A DNA stretch of 5,900 bases, taken from positions 1 through 5,900 of the forward strand of contig JAWLDB010000166.1 of assembly GCA_041686915.1 (NCBI GenBank). The letters run 5' to 3'. This document shows, piece after piece, positions 1 through 5,730 of this stretch; the stretch's first letter is position 1, and each line of letters opens with the position of its first letter. Below the pieces are notes generated by a model. It was not told the origin of the DNA, searched no databases, and saw only the letters and a program-made list of their open reading frames with translations. The position numbers and the translations under genes are program-made. The DNA is from JAWLDB01 sp041686915 (lineage in GTDB: Bacteria; Bacillota; UBA994; UBA5500).

Positions 1-148
1 CATGCCGCTCGTGGTCGTCTTTGATTCGGTTTAGCTCCAGTCGCAGATCCCCGGAAGGCAGGCTGTTGATGTAAGTGTCATAGATGCCGATAGCCATGTG
101 CTCCCCCCGCAGGATTTGGTTCAGAACGTGCGTGTTTTCATTCTGCAT
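1..148 (-). CDS. Ferritin-like (DUF2383-type) protein, 5' end only
   Basis: The first 49 codons of a minus-strand gene are present; the rest lies beyond the window edge. The ATG at 146-148 is preceded by a good ribosome binding site (GAGGTGAG on the minus strand, about 152-159, 5 nt or so from the start). The peptide begins MQNENTHVLNQILRGEHMA and continues through IYDTYI to IKDDHERH. An early helix carrying E16-H17 and Y23, then a second helix ending D44-D45-H46-E47-R48-H49, is the pattern of the DUF2383/PA2169 four-helix-bundle ferritin-like family, in which Glu and His residues can bind a di-metal site. Family assignment is from pattern recognition on a fragment. Members of this group are often stress- or sporulation-associated, but no specific function can be read here. 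It is co-directional with leuS but separated from it by a terminator, so it probably has its own promoter; no convincing one was seen. Confidence 0.7.
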   Translation of the reverse strand, partial: MQNENTHVLNQILRGEHMAIGIYDTYINSLPSGDLRLELNRIKDDHERH

Positions 149-218
149 TTAACTCACCTCGGCTATAGCTTGCTTCAGGGCAACCAAATCTAATTGCCTT
201 GCACAATAACCAGCTCAC

Positions 219-254
219 AAAAAACAGGCGAATAGCTCTCGCTACCCGCCTGTT
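219..254 (-). terminator. Intrinsic terminator of leuS
   Basis: An inverted repeat pairs AACAGGCG (223-230) with CGCCTGTT (247-254). An inner TAGC/GCTA helix (233-236 with 241-244) closes a TCTC loop, with a 2x2 mismatch between the two helices. Read on the minus strand, the hairpin lies about 20 nt past the leuS stop and runs into a T-tract (A-run 219-224 on the plus strand). The plus-strand side also has a T-rich stretch (259-264), but it is 4 nt away and no plus-strand gene ends here, so the minus-strand role is preferred. The remaining 149-218 interval shows only a weak inverted repeat (GGCAA 179-183 with TTGCC 194-198). Confidence 0.8.
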
Positions 255-274
255 GCTACTTTTTCTAATTTCCC

Positions 275-2728
275 CTACCCTACTACGATATTGACCAAGC
301 GCTTTGGAATCACGACGATCTTCTTGACAGAGACGCCTTCCAAGTACGGCAGGATGTTCTTGGCTGTCAAGGCTGCCTGCTTGATTTCCTCTTCACTGGC
401 GGTCGACGACACTTCGATCTTGTCGCGGACGCGACCGTTGACTTGCACGGCGAGCTCGACTACATCCTTGACCAGCGCAGCCGGGTCATGCACCGGCCAC
501 TCCTGGTTAAAGACCGAGTACTCGTAGCCCATGCGCTCCCACATTTCTTCAGAGAAGTGCGGGGCATACGGCGCCATCAGCCTGAGCAGGTCTGCTACCA
601 CATCTTCCATAAAGGAGACGTTTTTGCTCTCTTGCTCGTTGTCATAACGGTAGAGTGCGTTAACCAGCTCCATCAAGCGGGATATGACAGTGTTGAATTG
701 GAAGCGTTCGCCGTCTTCCGTAATCCCCTTGATTGCGTAATGACGCACGTAGTTGACGTCCTTCTCGGCAGAAGCCATATTGCTATGCCCCGACCCCTCA
801 GCCTTCAGCTCGCCTAAACGTTCCACCATGCGCTCGACGCGGTCAACAAAGCGGGCCGTAGCCTTTACGCCATCGTCATTCCACGGACCGCCCTCGGTGT
901 AGTTGAAGCCAAACTGCAGATACAGCCTGAGTACGTCTGAGCCGTGCTCATTCACATAAGGATCCGGCGAAATCACGTTGCCACGAGACTTACTCATGCG
1001 CATGCCGTCCGGTCCGAGGATGATACCTTGGTGCACTAGGTTGGTGAAGGGCTCATCAAACCTCAGATAACCAGCGTCGCGCAGAGCCTTGGTAATGAAA
1101 CGGGCATAAAGCAGATGCATAACTGCATGCTCCGGACCGCCGACATACATATCTACCGGCAGCATTTGGTTGATCCATTCGGAGTCAAACGGCTGCTCGC
1201 TGTTTTTTGGATCCGGATAGCGCAGGTAATACCAGGATGAACAAACGAAGGTATCTAAAGTATCAGGATCGCGCTGAGCCGGCCCACCACAGTGTGGACA
1301 GGTGGTCTGCATGAACTCTTCACTCTTGGCCAGTGGCGACTTGCCATCCGGCGCAAACTCCACATTATAGGGCAGCTCCACCGGCAGGTCCTTCTCTGGA
1401 ATCGGCACGATACCACAACCCTCACAATGAACGACCGGGATGGGAGCGCCCCAATAACGCTGGCGGGATACCAGCCAGTCGCGCAGCCGGTAATTGGTGC
1501 GGAACTTGCCCATGCCCTTTTCGGCCAGGAACTCCACAATCGCTTTCTTGCCTTCATCTGAGGTGAGGCCATCGAACTGCCCACTGTTGACCAGGATGCC
1601 GTATTCTACAAAGGGAATGGCATCATCCACGTCAGTGCCGGCAGCCTTGACCACGCGTGGGACTGGCATGTCGAATTTGGTGGCAAACTCATGGTCACGA
1701 GTGTCGTGACCCGGAACTGCCATAACTGCACCAGTACCATAGCTAGCGAGCACGTAATCCGCAATCCAGATCGGCAGTTTGTCGGCGGTTACTGGGTGCT
1801 CGGCATAGGCGCCAGTGAAAACGCCTGTCTTTTCCTTGGTAGTTGACAGCCGGTCGATCTCGCTCTGCTTGCGCGCGAAGTCTTGATACTCGCTAACCTG
1901 CTGGCGTTGCTCCGGAACGGTAATTTCATCTACCAGCTCGTGCTCTGGCGCCAGCACAACATAGGTTGCGCCTAACAGCGTATCTGCACGGGTGGTGAAG
2001 ACTGTAAACTCGCGGTTGCTGTCAGCTACCTTGAAGGTGAGTTCGGCCCCCACAGACTTACCAATCCAGTTCCGCTGCATGATCTTCGTCTTTTCCGGCC
2101 AGTTGATGTCATCCAGCTTCTCCAGTAGCTCATCCGCATACTCGGTAATCTTGAAGAACCACTGGGTCAGGTCTTTTTTGGTCACCTCGGTGTCGCAGCG
2201 CTCGCAGGCACCGCTGACGACCTGCTCGTTGGCCAGCACGGTGTTACAGCTTGGGCACCAGTTGACGGGTGCCTCCTTGCGATAAGCCAGCCCCGATTCA
2301 TACAGTTTCAGGAACAACCACTGCGTCCACTTGTAGTAATCCGGCAGGCAGGTGATGATTTCGTAGTCCCAGTCAAACATAGCTCCCATTTCTGACAGCT
2401 GACGCTCCATGGTCTCGATGTTACTCATAGTTGAGTCTTTCGGGTGAATGCCAGTCTTGATAGCGTAGTTCTCTGCCGGCAGGCCAAAGGCATCAAAGCC
2501 CATCGGTTCAAACACTTCGAAGCCCTGCATGCGTTTCATGCGAGCCCAGGAATCGGTCAAACCATAGTTCCACCAGTGACCCAGATGCAGTTTATTGCCA
2601 GAAGGATATGAGAACATCTCAAGACAATAGAGCTTCTTACCCACTTTATCCCGGTTGAAGCTGTAAAGCTTGCTATCTGCCCACTTCTGCTGCCACTTGC
2701 GGTCGATTGACGTACCGTAACTGCCCAT
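275..2728 (-). CDS. leuS: Leucyl-tRNA synthetase (class I, bacterial type)
   Basis: An 817-residue cytoplasmic enzyme that activates leucine with ATP and charges tRNA-Leu; the length is normal for bacterial LeuRS. The class I HIGH signature is HLGH at 48-51, after a MFSYPSG segment. The KMSKS loop is present as RMSKS at 577-581, a tolerated variant. Cysteines C158, C161, C175 and C178 form one zinc-ribbon pattern, and C435, C438, C477 and C480 a second. The CP1 editing domain (about 220-410) has the threonine-rich motif TTRADT (245-250, Ala where Pro is more usual) and GTGAVMAVPGHDTRDHEFA (331-349) with the editing acidic residues D342 and D345. The tRNA-anticodon-binding helical domain follows about residue 620, and the C-terminal domain contains VQVNGRVRDK (761-770). 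The ATG is supported by GAGAGGAG at 2737-2744 on the minus strand, 8 nt upstream. Expression is controlled by the T-box leader directly upstream. Confidence 0.98.
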   Translation of the reverse strand: MGSYGTSIDRKWQQKWADSKLYSFNRDKVGKKLYCLEMFSYPSGNKLHLGHWWNYGLTDSWARMKRMQGFEVFEPMGFDAFGLPAENYAIKTGIHPKDSTMSNIETMERQLSEMGAMFDWDYEIITCLPDYYKWTQWLFLKLYESGLAYRKEAPVNWCPSCNTVLANEQVVSGACERCDTEVTKKDLTQWFFKITEYADELLEKLDDINWPEKTKIMQRNWIGKSVGAELTFKVADSNREFTVFTTRADTLLGATYVVLAPEHELVDEITVPEQRQQVSEYQDFARKQSEIDRLSTTKEKTGVFTGAYAEHPVTADKLPIWIADYVLASYGTGAVMAVPGHDTRDHEFATKFDMPVPRVVKAAGTDVDDAIPFVEYGILVNSGQFDGLTSDEGKKAIVEFLAEKGMGKFRTNYRLRDWLVSRQRYWGAPIPVVHCEGCGIVPIPEKDLPVELPYNVEFAPDGKSPLAKSEEFMQTTCPHCGGPAQRDPDTLDTFVCSSWYYLRYPDPKNSEQPFDSEWINQMLPVDMYVGGPEHAVMHLLYARFITKALRDAGYLRFDEPFTNLVHQGIILGPDGMRMSKSRGNVISPDPYVNEHGSDVLRLYLQFGFNYTEGGPWNDDGVKATARFVDRVERMVERLGELKAEGSGHSNMASAEKDVNYVRHYAIKGITEDGERFQFNTVISRLMELVNALYRYDNEQESKNVSFMEDVVADLLRLMAPYAPHFSEEMWERMGYEYSVFNQEWPVHDPAALVKDVVELAVQVNGRVRDKIEVSSTASEEEIKQAALTAKNILPYLEGVSVKKIVVIPKRLVNIVVG

Positions 2729-2735
2729 TTCTATC

Positions 2736-2744
2736 GCTCCTCTC
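2736..2744 (-). promoter_or_regulatory. Ribosome binding site of leuS
   Basis: The minus strand reads GAGAGGAGC, ending 7 to 8 nt before the leuS ATG. It lies downstream of the T-box terminator and outside its stem, so regulation here is by transcription attenuation rather than by hiding the ribosome binding site. Confidence 0.8.
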
Positions 2745-2774
2745 GTATTTGCCTGTCAGGTTTGGAGTAAACAA

Positions 2775-2809
2775 AAAGCCCTTCGTCTCAATCAGAGACG
2801 AAAGGCTTT
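2775..2809 (-). terminator. T-box attenuator (leader terminator)
   Basis: A 15-bp stem with one G-T wobble: on the minus strand, 2809-2795 pairs with 2789-2775 around the loop TGATT, and the sequence then runs into TTTTTG. The 5' arm contains the CGTCTCT needed by the antiterminator (2794-2800), so the two structures exclude each other. This is the default OFF structure when tRNA-Leu is charged. It ends about 46 nt before the leuS start. Confidence 0.93.
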
Positions 2810-3024
2810 GCTTCCGCGGTACCACTCCATTTGGGCATGTCTGCCCCACTCTAGGCCGGTAACGGTGGCTCCGGGCGCATCTACATCAGGTTCAATGCGC
2901 CTGCTCCCAGGTGAGTTCAGCGTTAGTTGAAATCCGCCTTGCACCAACCGGCGGCTCTCTTAGCATCAACAATGCGCCTACTGTTCCTGTTCACAGCAGT
3001 TCATGCCAATATGGATGATATTGC
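2775..3024 (-). ncRNA. T-box riboswitch (tRNA-Leu sensing) upstream of leuS
   Basis: A leader RNA that binds uncharged tRNA-Leu and then lets transcription continue into leuS. Read on the minus strand, Stem I is closed by CTGCT (2995-2999) pairing with AGCAG (2901-2905). It contains the 5' AGTAG element, the AAGAGAG segment, a distal hairpin CCGCC/GGCGG (2950-2954 with 2934-2938) carrying GGTTGGTG, and the specifier loop GAACTCACC. The specifier is CTC, a leucine codon, at 2913-2915. A helix GCGCAT/ATGCGC (2895-2900 with 2875-2880) and a short hairpin GGGCA-GACA-TGCCC (2833-2846) follow. The conserved T-box GGAGTGGTACCGCGG begins at 2828. Its UGGU bulge (2821-2824) would pair with the NCCA end of a tRNA with discriminator A, as tRNA-Leu has. 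The antiterminator pairs GGAG with CTCT (2794-2797) and GCG with CGT (2798-2800), which removes part of the terminator stem. The 5' end is set from the promoter and is approximate. Confidence 0.96.
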
Positions 3025-3029
3025 TGAAT

Positions 3030-3058
3030 ATACTACACACTTTGTCAGGCAATGTCAA
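3030..3058 (-). promoter_or_regulatory. SigmaA-type promoter of the leuS T-box transcript
   Basis: On the minus strand, a perfect -35 TTGACA (3053-3058) is followed by a 17-nt spacer and the -10 TAGTAT (3030-3035). The predicted start near 3024-3025 leaves just enough RNA upstream of Stem I and gives a leader of about 295 nt before leuS. The fit of promoter, spacing and riboswitch 5' end supports all three calls. Confidence 0.88.
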
Positions 3059-3115
3059 GCGAAGCAAGCATCTCTTCGAAAAGGTGCGTCTTGGAATCCG
3101 CACCCATTTACCTAT

Positions 3116-3143
3116 TTGTCCGTAGCAGTTATCATGGTATACG
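3116..3143 (+). promoter_or_regulatory. Candidate promoter of the AEC permease gene
   Basis: TTGTCC (3116-3121), a 16-nt spacer and TATACG (3138-3143), preceded by TGG, give an extended -10 arrangement. It points away from the leuS promoter, so the two are divergent with about 57 bp between their -35 elements. The predicted 5' untranslated region is about 40 nt. The match is moderate; other AT-rich hexamers nearby could serve. Confidence 0.42.
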
Positions 3144-3188
3144 AAAGGTTTTCCTAGATAGATACGATAGACGGGTGGTTAAGGACTC

Positions 3189-4109
3189 ATGCTGATAGCC
3201 CTAATTAACAATCTACTAGCCCTGCTGTTGATGATGTTGGCAGGTGTGGGTTTGGCACACTTCAAACTGATTACTCCCAAACTCAGACAGGATCTGAACC
3301 AACTGCTGTTCTACTTCACATTACCCCTGATGGTCTTTAGCTCAATGCAGTCGAGCATTACCTGGGAGCTGGTCAGGTCATCCTGGGTGCCGCTGGTGTT
3401 TGGCGCTGGTTTAGCCTTGATTAACGCAGTCGTAGCCTTTTTGGTAGGACGCATATTTCGCATACCTGCATCAGAGCACCGCCTATTTGCCTTTCTGTCC
3501 ATGTTCGGCAACAATATTTATCTGGCGTTGCCTATAGCCGATGCACTGTTTGGACCTGAGGCCGTGGCCGTAGTGCTGCTCTATTCGCTCGGCTCCGATC
3601 TAATCCTCTGGTCCCTGGGCCAGTTTCTGCTCTCCGGGAAGAGCAGTTTCTCGCTTGCTGACTTGAAACCGATGCTGAACCCAACCCTAGGCGCTCTTTT
3701 ACTAGGCGCCATTGCAGGAATTCTAGGTTGGACTCCGCCGTTTGCCCTTAATGAAGCAATAGTCAAGATTGGCAGTATTACTTCCCCTATTGCCCTGATG
3801 TTGACGGGTGCGGCCTTGGCTGGGATTAAGGTGGCAGGGCAAGATGCAGCCAAACAAGCAGCCGCGTTATTTGTCACGAAGTTGGCCATATCTCCGCTGC
3901 TGGCGGCAGGCGCCGTACTCTTGCTTGGCATCGAAGGCGCAATGGGCAGTATCCTGGTGATAGTCGCTGGCATGCCAACCTTCGTGCGGTCAATCGTCCT
4001 GACTGACCGCTACGGCTGGAGCGGGCATAAAACTGCTTTTGGTGTAATGGTTACGACCATAGGGTGTTTTGTCACCATTCCATTGGTCCTGCAGATAGTC
4101 ATTAAGTAG
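3189..4109 (+). CDS. AEC-family (auxin efflux carrier type) permease
   Basis: A 306-residue integral membrane protein of the AEC family (Mem_trans), normal length. Bacterial relatives include carriers for malate and other organic acids; the name is historical and the substrate cannot be read here. About ten helices can be placed: 2-24, 37-54, 66-90, 99-120, 123-148, 163-181, 191-213, 222-247, 250-271 and 281-304, as two five-helix halves joined by a short polar loop (149-162). Family-like features are the helix 4 segment GNNIYLALP (107-115), with an Asn pair and a Pro in mid-membrane, and GMPTFV (261-266) in the ninth helix, where AEC proteins usually have a Pro-containing break. The start MLIALINN leads directly into helix 1, as is usual. 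The ribosome binding site is weak: GGTGG at 3174-3178 or AAGGA at 3181-3185, the latter very close to the ATG. The gene stands alone, between a divergent leuS promoter and its own terminator. Confidence 0.88.
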   Translation: MLIALINNLLALLLMMLAGVGLAHFKLITPKLRQDLNQLLFYFTLPLMVFSSMQSSITWELVRSSWVPLVFGAGLALINAVVAFLVGRIFRIPASEHRLFAFLSMFGNNIYLALPIADALFGPEAVAVVLLYSLGSDLILWSLGQFLLSGKSSFSLADLKPMLNPTLGALLLGAIAGILGWTPPFALNEAIVKIGSITSPIALMLTGAALAGIKVAGQDAAKQAAALFVTKLAISPLLAAGAVLLLGIEGAMGSILVIVAGMPTFVRSIVLTDRYGWSGHKTAFGVMVTTIGCFVTIPLVLQIVIK

Positions 4110-4122
4110 AATAAGAACCACC

Positions 4123-4155
4123 AAGGGTGCAGCCTGGCTGCGCCCTTTTGTGTTT
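4123..4155 (+). terminator. Intrinsic terminator after the AEC permease gene
   Basis: An 11-bp stem pairs AAGGGTGCAGC (4123-4133) with GCTGCGCCCTT (4137-4147), with one T-G wobble and a 3-nt loop CTG, followed by TTTTGTGTTT. It begins 13 nt after the stop codon. It separates the permease gene from the sigma-factor operon, which therefore needs its own promoter. Confidence 0.9.
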
Positions 4156-4176
4156 CAGAAAAATGTCTGACTGCCT

Positions 4177-4205
4177 GCCAACCTTTAGGATAATCATCTC
4201 GTATA
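4177..4205 (+). promoter_or_regulatory. Candidate ECF-sigma promoter, likely autoregulatory
   Basis: GCCAACCTTT (-35 region, AAC at 4180-4182) is followed by 17 nt from the end of AAC to CGTATA (4200-4205). Bacillus ECF promoters of the SigW class have a TGAAAC-type -35 with an AAC core, often followed by a T-run, and a CGTA-type -10 about 16-17 nt on. The AAC core and CGTATA fit; the first bases of the -35 (GCC instead of TGA) do not. It lies just after the terminator and about 75 nt before the sigma-factor start. No good sigmaA promoter was found in 4156-4281. Confidence 0.5.
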
Positions 4206-4248
4206 GCAGGTGAAGGGATTCACTTAAGCGACGCGTAATACCTGTCTA
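4204..4248 (+). repeat. Nested inverted repeats in the sigma-factor leader
   Basis: An inner perfect repeat GTGAA (4210-4214) and TTCAC (4219-4223) has a 4-nt loop. An outer imperfect repeat TAGCAGGT (4204-4211) and ACCTGTCTA (4240-4248) has one extra base and overlaps the inner one by two bases, so the two could be alternative structures. They sit at or just after the predicted transcription start. They may be an operator or an RNA structure, or may be chance. Confidence 0.3.
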
Positions 4249-4265
4249 CAAATAATGGGTTTTTG

Positions 4266-4273
4266 AGGAGGTG
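4266..4273 (+). promoter_or_regulatory. Ribosome binding site fixing a TTG start
   Basis: AGGAGGTG is a near-perfect complement of the 16S rRNA 3' end and lies exactly 8 nt before TTG (4282-4284). No in-frame ATG or GTG at a suitable distance competes, so the non-ATG start is well supported. Confidence 0.85.
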
Positions 4274-4281
4274 TATCAGTC

Positions 4282-4857
4282 TTGCTAACAGACGAGGAAC
4301 TCTGTCGGCAATTACAGTCTGGAAGCGAAGTTGCGCTGGAGAGTCTGGTGCACCGTTACCATGGCCCTATACATGGCTATATCTATCGTCAAGTGAACGA
4401 CGAAAGCACAACTGACGATTTGGTTCAGGAGACCTTTATCCGCCTGTGTACCCGTATGGGGCAGTATAACTACCCACAGCCCTTCAAGCCGTGGCTCTAC
4501 CGTATCGCGCTTAATCTCTGCCGGGACTACTGGAAGAGTGCCTACTTTAGGCAGGCACAACAGAGTGAGGAATTGTCATCGCAACAGGTCGATGACAATC
4601 CGAGCGTGGAAAGCATCTACAATTGGCAGGAGACCCGGCAAGAAGTAATGGCGGCAATCAACTGCCTGGACGAGATCTATCGAGATGTACTGATTTTGCG
4701 ATTCTACCAGGACCTAAAGGTTAGTGAAATCGCCGACGTTTTGGAGATTCCTATTGGCACCGCCAAGTGGCGGCTGTTTCAAGCCCTGAAACTGATGAAG
4801 GACCAACTAACAACGGGAGGTGAAGCGTATGTCTGGACAAAAGAAAGTGATGACTGA
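4282..4857 (+). CDS. ECF-family RNA polymerase sigma factor
   Basis: A 191-residue sigma70-family protein with only regions 2 and 4, as expected for ECF (group 4) factors, which direct RNA polymerase to a small regulon. Region 2 (about 18-86) contains LVHRYHGPIHGYIYR, the core-binding DDLVQETFIRL (45-55) and FKPWLYRIALNLCRDYWK (68-85), which covers the -10 recognition part. A polar linker (87-118) is followed by region 4 (about 122-176), with a helix-turn-helix LKVSEIADVLEIPIGTAKWR (145-164) for the -35 element. The start is TTG, fixed by the upstream AGGAGGTG. The last 15-20 codons, after region 4, overlap the ribosome binding site and first codons of the next gene, so this tail is probably not structural. 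The downstream membrane protein and ABC genes suggest control from the cell envelope, as in the sigY operon of B. subtilis; the signal is unknown. Confidence 0.95.
   Translation: MLTDEELCRQLQSGSEVALESLVHRYHGPIHGYIYRQVNDESTTDDLVQETFIRLCTRMGQYNYPQPFKPWLYRIALNLCRDYWKSAYFRQAQQSEELSSQQVDDNPSVESIYNWQETRQEVMAAINCLDEIYRDVLILRFYQDLKVSEIADVLEIPIGTAKWRLFQALKLMKDQLTTGGEAYVWTKESDD
4815..4822 (+). promoter_or_regulatory. Ribosome binding site inside the sigma gene
   Basis: GGGAGGTG lies 6 to 8 nt before the ATG at 4829. It favours that ATG over the GTG at 4820, which would lie within the ribosome binding site itself, and over the ATG at 4850, which has only a purine stretch upstream. Its position inside the sigma coding region suggests coupled translation. 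Confidence 0.75.
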
Positions 4858-5728
4858 TCTGGAGCGGGTTCTTGGATTTACCCTGACAGATCTGGAACTG
4901 GAGGTAGACAAAACGGAAGCTGCTGAGTTGGCCCAGGCAGCCCTGCAACTGCAGCGTTTTACTGCCCCCGAACCTACCAAAGCTAGCGCGCAGCGGCTGC
5001 TCCAGGCAGTGCGACGCTACGTTCCTGAGAATGCTCCACCCCGTTTTCGGCAGACAATGCAGCAAGCTGGAGTTCCTAAGGCAGGGTTCAGTCTGAGCCT
5101 GCTCACCTTAATCCGCCCACAGATTTCGCTTCTGGGGCGTCCGTTTTGGGCTGCGACCGTATTGTTGCTGCTCTTGGCCACTTGGCTGGTATTGCTGCCA
5201 AACAATACCGGACAACTGCCGTTGCTAATGTTTGCACCGCTAACCGGTGCGCTAGGCATAGTCTACGCGTTTCGCAGCACGGATGAGCGCGTACTGGAAC
5301 TTGAGGCGGCCAGTGCTATGACCTGGCAACAGTTGGTATTGGCTCGCATGATCCTGATTATTGGCATGAATGTCGCTGTGCTATCAGCCGTGACATTGAT
5401 TTCTGCGCTACTGCTGCCGGGCTTCCCCATTGGTCTTTTGATGCTTAGCTGGCTGGCGCCGCTGTTGCTTTGGGCCAGCATTGCCCTCAACGTATCGCTC
5501 CGCTTTGGGCACTGGGCTGGCATGGTAACTTCCTTTGCCGCCTGGGGCCTGCAGATCATTGTACGCCTGACTCTGCCACAGTGGGATCTATTCAGTTTGC
5601 CAGGCTCAATAGGAGAGATTGCTCTGCGCTTGGCACTCGTAATCCTCGCGTTAGCTACCTTAGCCCTGGCCGTGCGTTCTGCAGACAATCAGCGTGACCT
5701 GGTCTCGCACCATCTCAATCGGAGCTAG
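4829..5728 (+). CDS. Six-helix membrane protein, candidate anti-sigma factor
   Basis: A 299-residue protein with a charged N-terminal part of about 100 residues, predicted cytoplasmic and largely helical (TDLELEVDKTEAAELAQAAL at 20-39; KASAQRLLQAVRRYV at 51-65). It is followed by about six membrane helices: 104-123, 130-148, 168-195, 200-222, 228-248 and 263-283. The connection between helices 2 and 3 is conserved-looking and polar (FRSTDERVLELE, 148-159). There is no cysteine in the whole protein, so it cannot be a zinc anti-sigma (ZAS, HxxxCxxC) protein. I do not recognise a named family. Overlapping the ECF sigma gene by 29 nt and ending 2 nt before an ABC ATPase gene, it is either a membrane anti-sigma factor, an ABC-2-like permease partner, or both; this is inference from context. 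Start chosen by the ribosome binding site at 4815-4822. Confidence 0.8.
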   Translation: MSGQKKVMTDLERVLGFTLTDLELEVDKTEAAELAQAALQLQRFTAPEPTKASAQRLLQAVRRYVPENAPPRFRQTMQQAGVPKAGFSLSLLTLIRPQISLLGRPFWAATVLLLLLATWLVLLPNNTGQLPLLMFAPLTGALGIVYAFRSTDERVLELEAASAMTWQQLVLARMILIIGMNVAVLSAVTLISALLLPGFPIGLLMLSWLAPLLLWASIALNVSLRFGHWAGMVTSFAAWGLQIIVRLTLPQWDLFSLPGSIGEIALRLALVILALATLALAVRSADNQRDLVSHHLNRS

Positions 5729-5730
5729 CC

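Noticed and set aside
179..198. Inverted repeat GGCAA/TTGCC upstream of the ferritin-like gene as an operator
   Set aside because: The arms are only 5 nt with a 10-nt spacer and match no known operator I can name; it may be chance. No convincing promoter was found beside it.
571..585. Possible defect in the LeuRS KMSKS loop (window residues given as protein positions 571-585, RMSKS)
   Set aside because: Lys to Arg at the first position is a conservative and known type of variation, and the MSKS core is intact; it gives no reason to think the enzyme is inactive.
443..817. Plus-strand open frame of about 124 codons inside leuS
   Set aside because: It lies antisense to a region of leuS with clear LeuRS conservation, has no recognisable domain and no good ribosome binding site; it is a shadow of the codon pattern.
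2927..3157. Plus-strand open frame of about 76 codons between leuS and the permease gene
   Set aside because: It covers the T-box Stem I and the leuS promoter on the opposite strand and ends across the permease promoter candidate. The peptide resembles nothing known, and the DNA is fully explained by the riboswitch.
4820..4828. GTG at 4820 as start of the membrane-protein gene
   Set aside because: The GTG is part of the GGGAGGTG ribosome binding site itself and has no separate site upstream; the ATG at 4829 has ideal spacing.
5263..5688. Minus-strand open frame of about 141 codons within the membrane-protein gene
   Set aside because: It is the antisense reading of hydrophobic helices, has no motif or ribosome binding site, and the plus-strand frame is coherent and in an operon.
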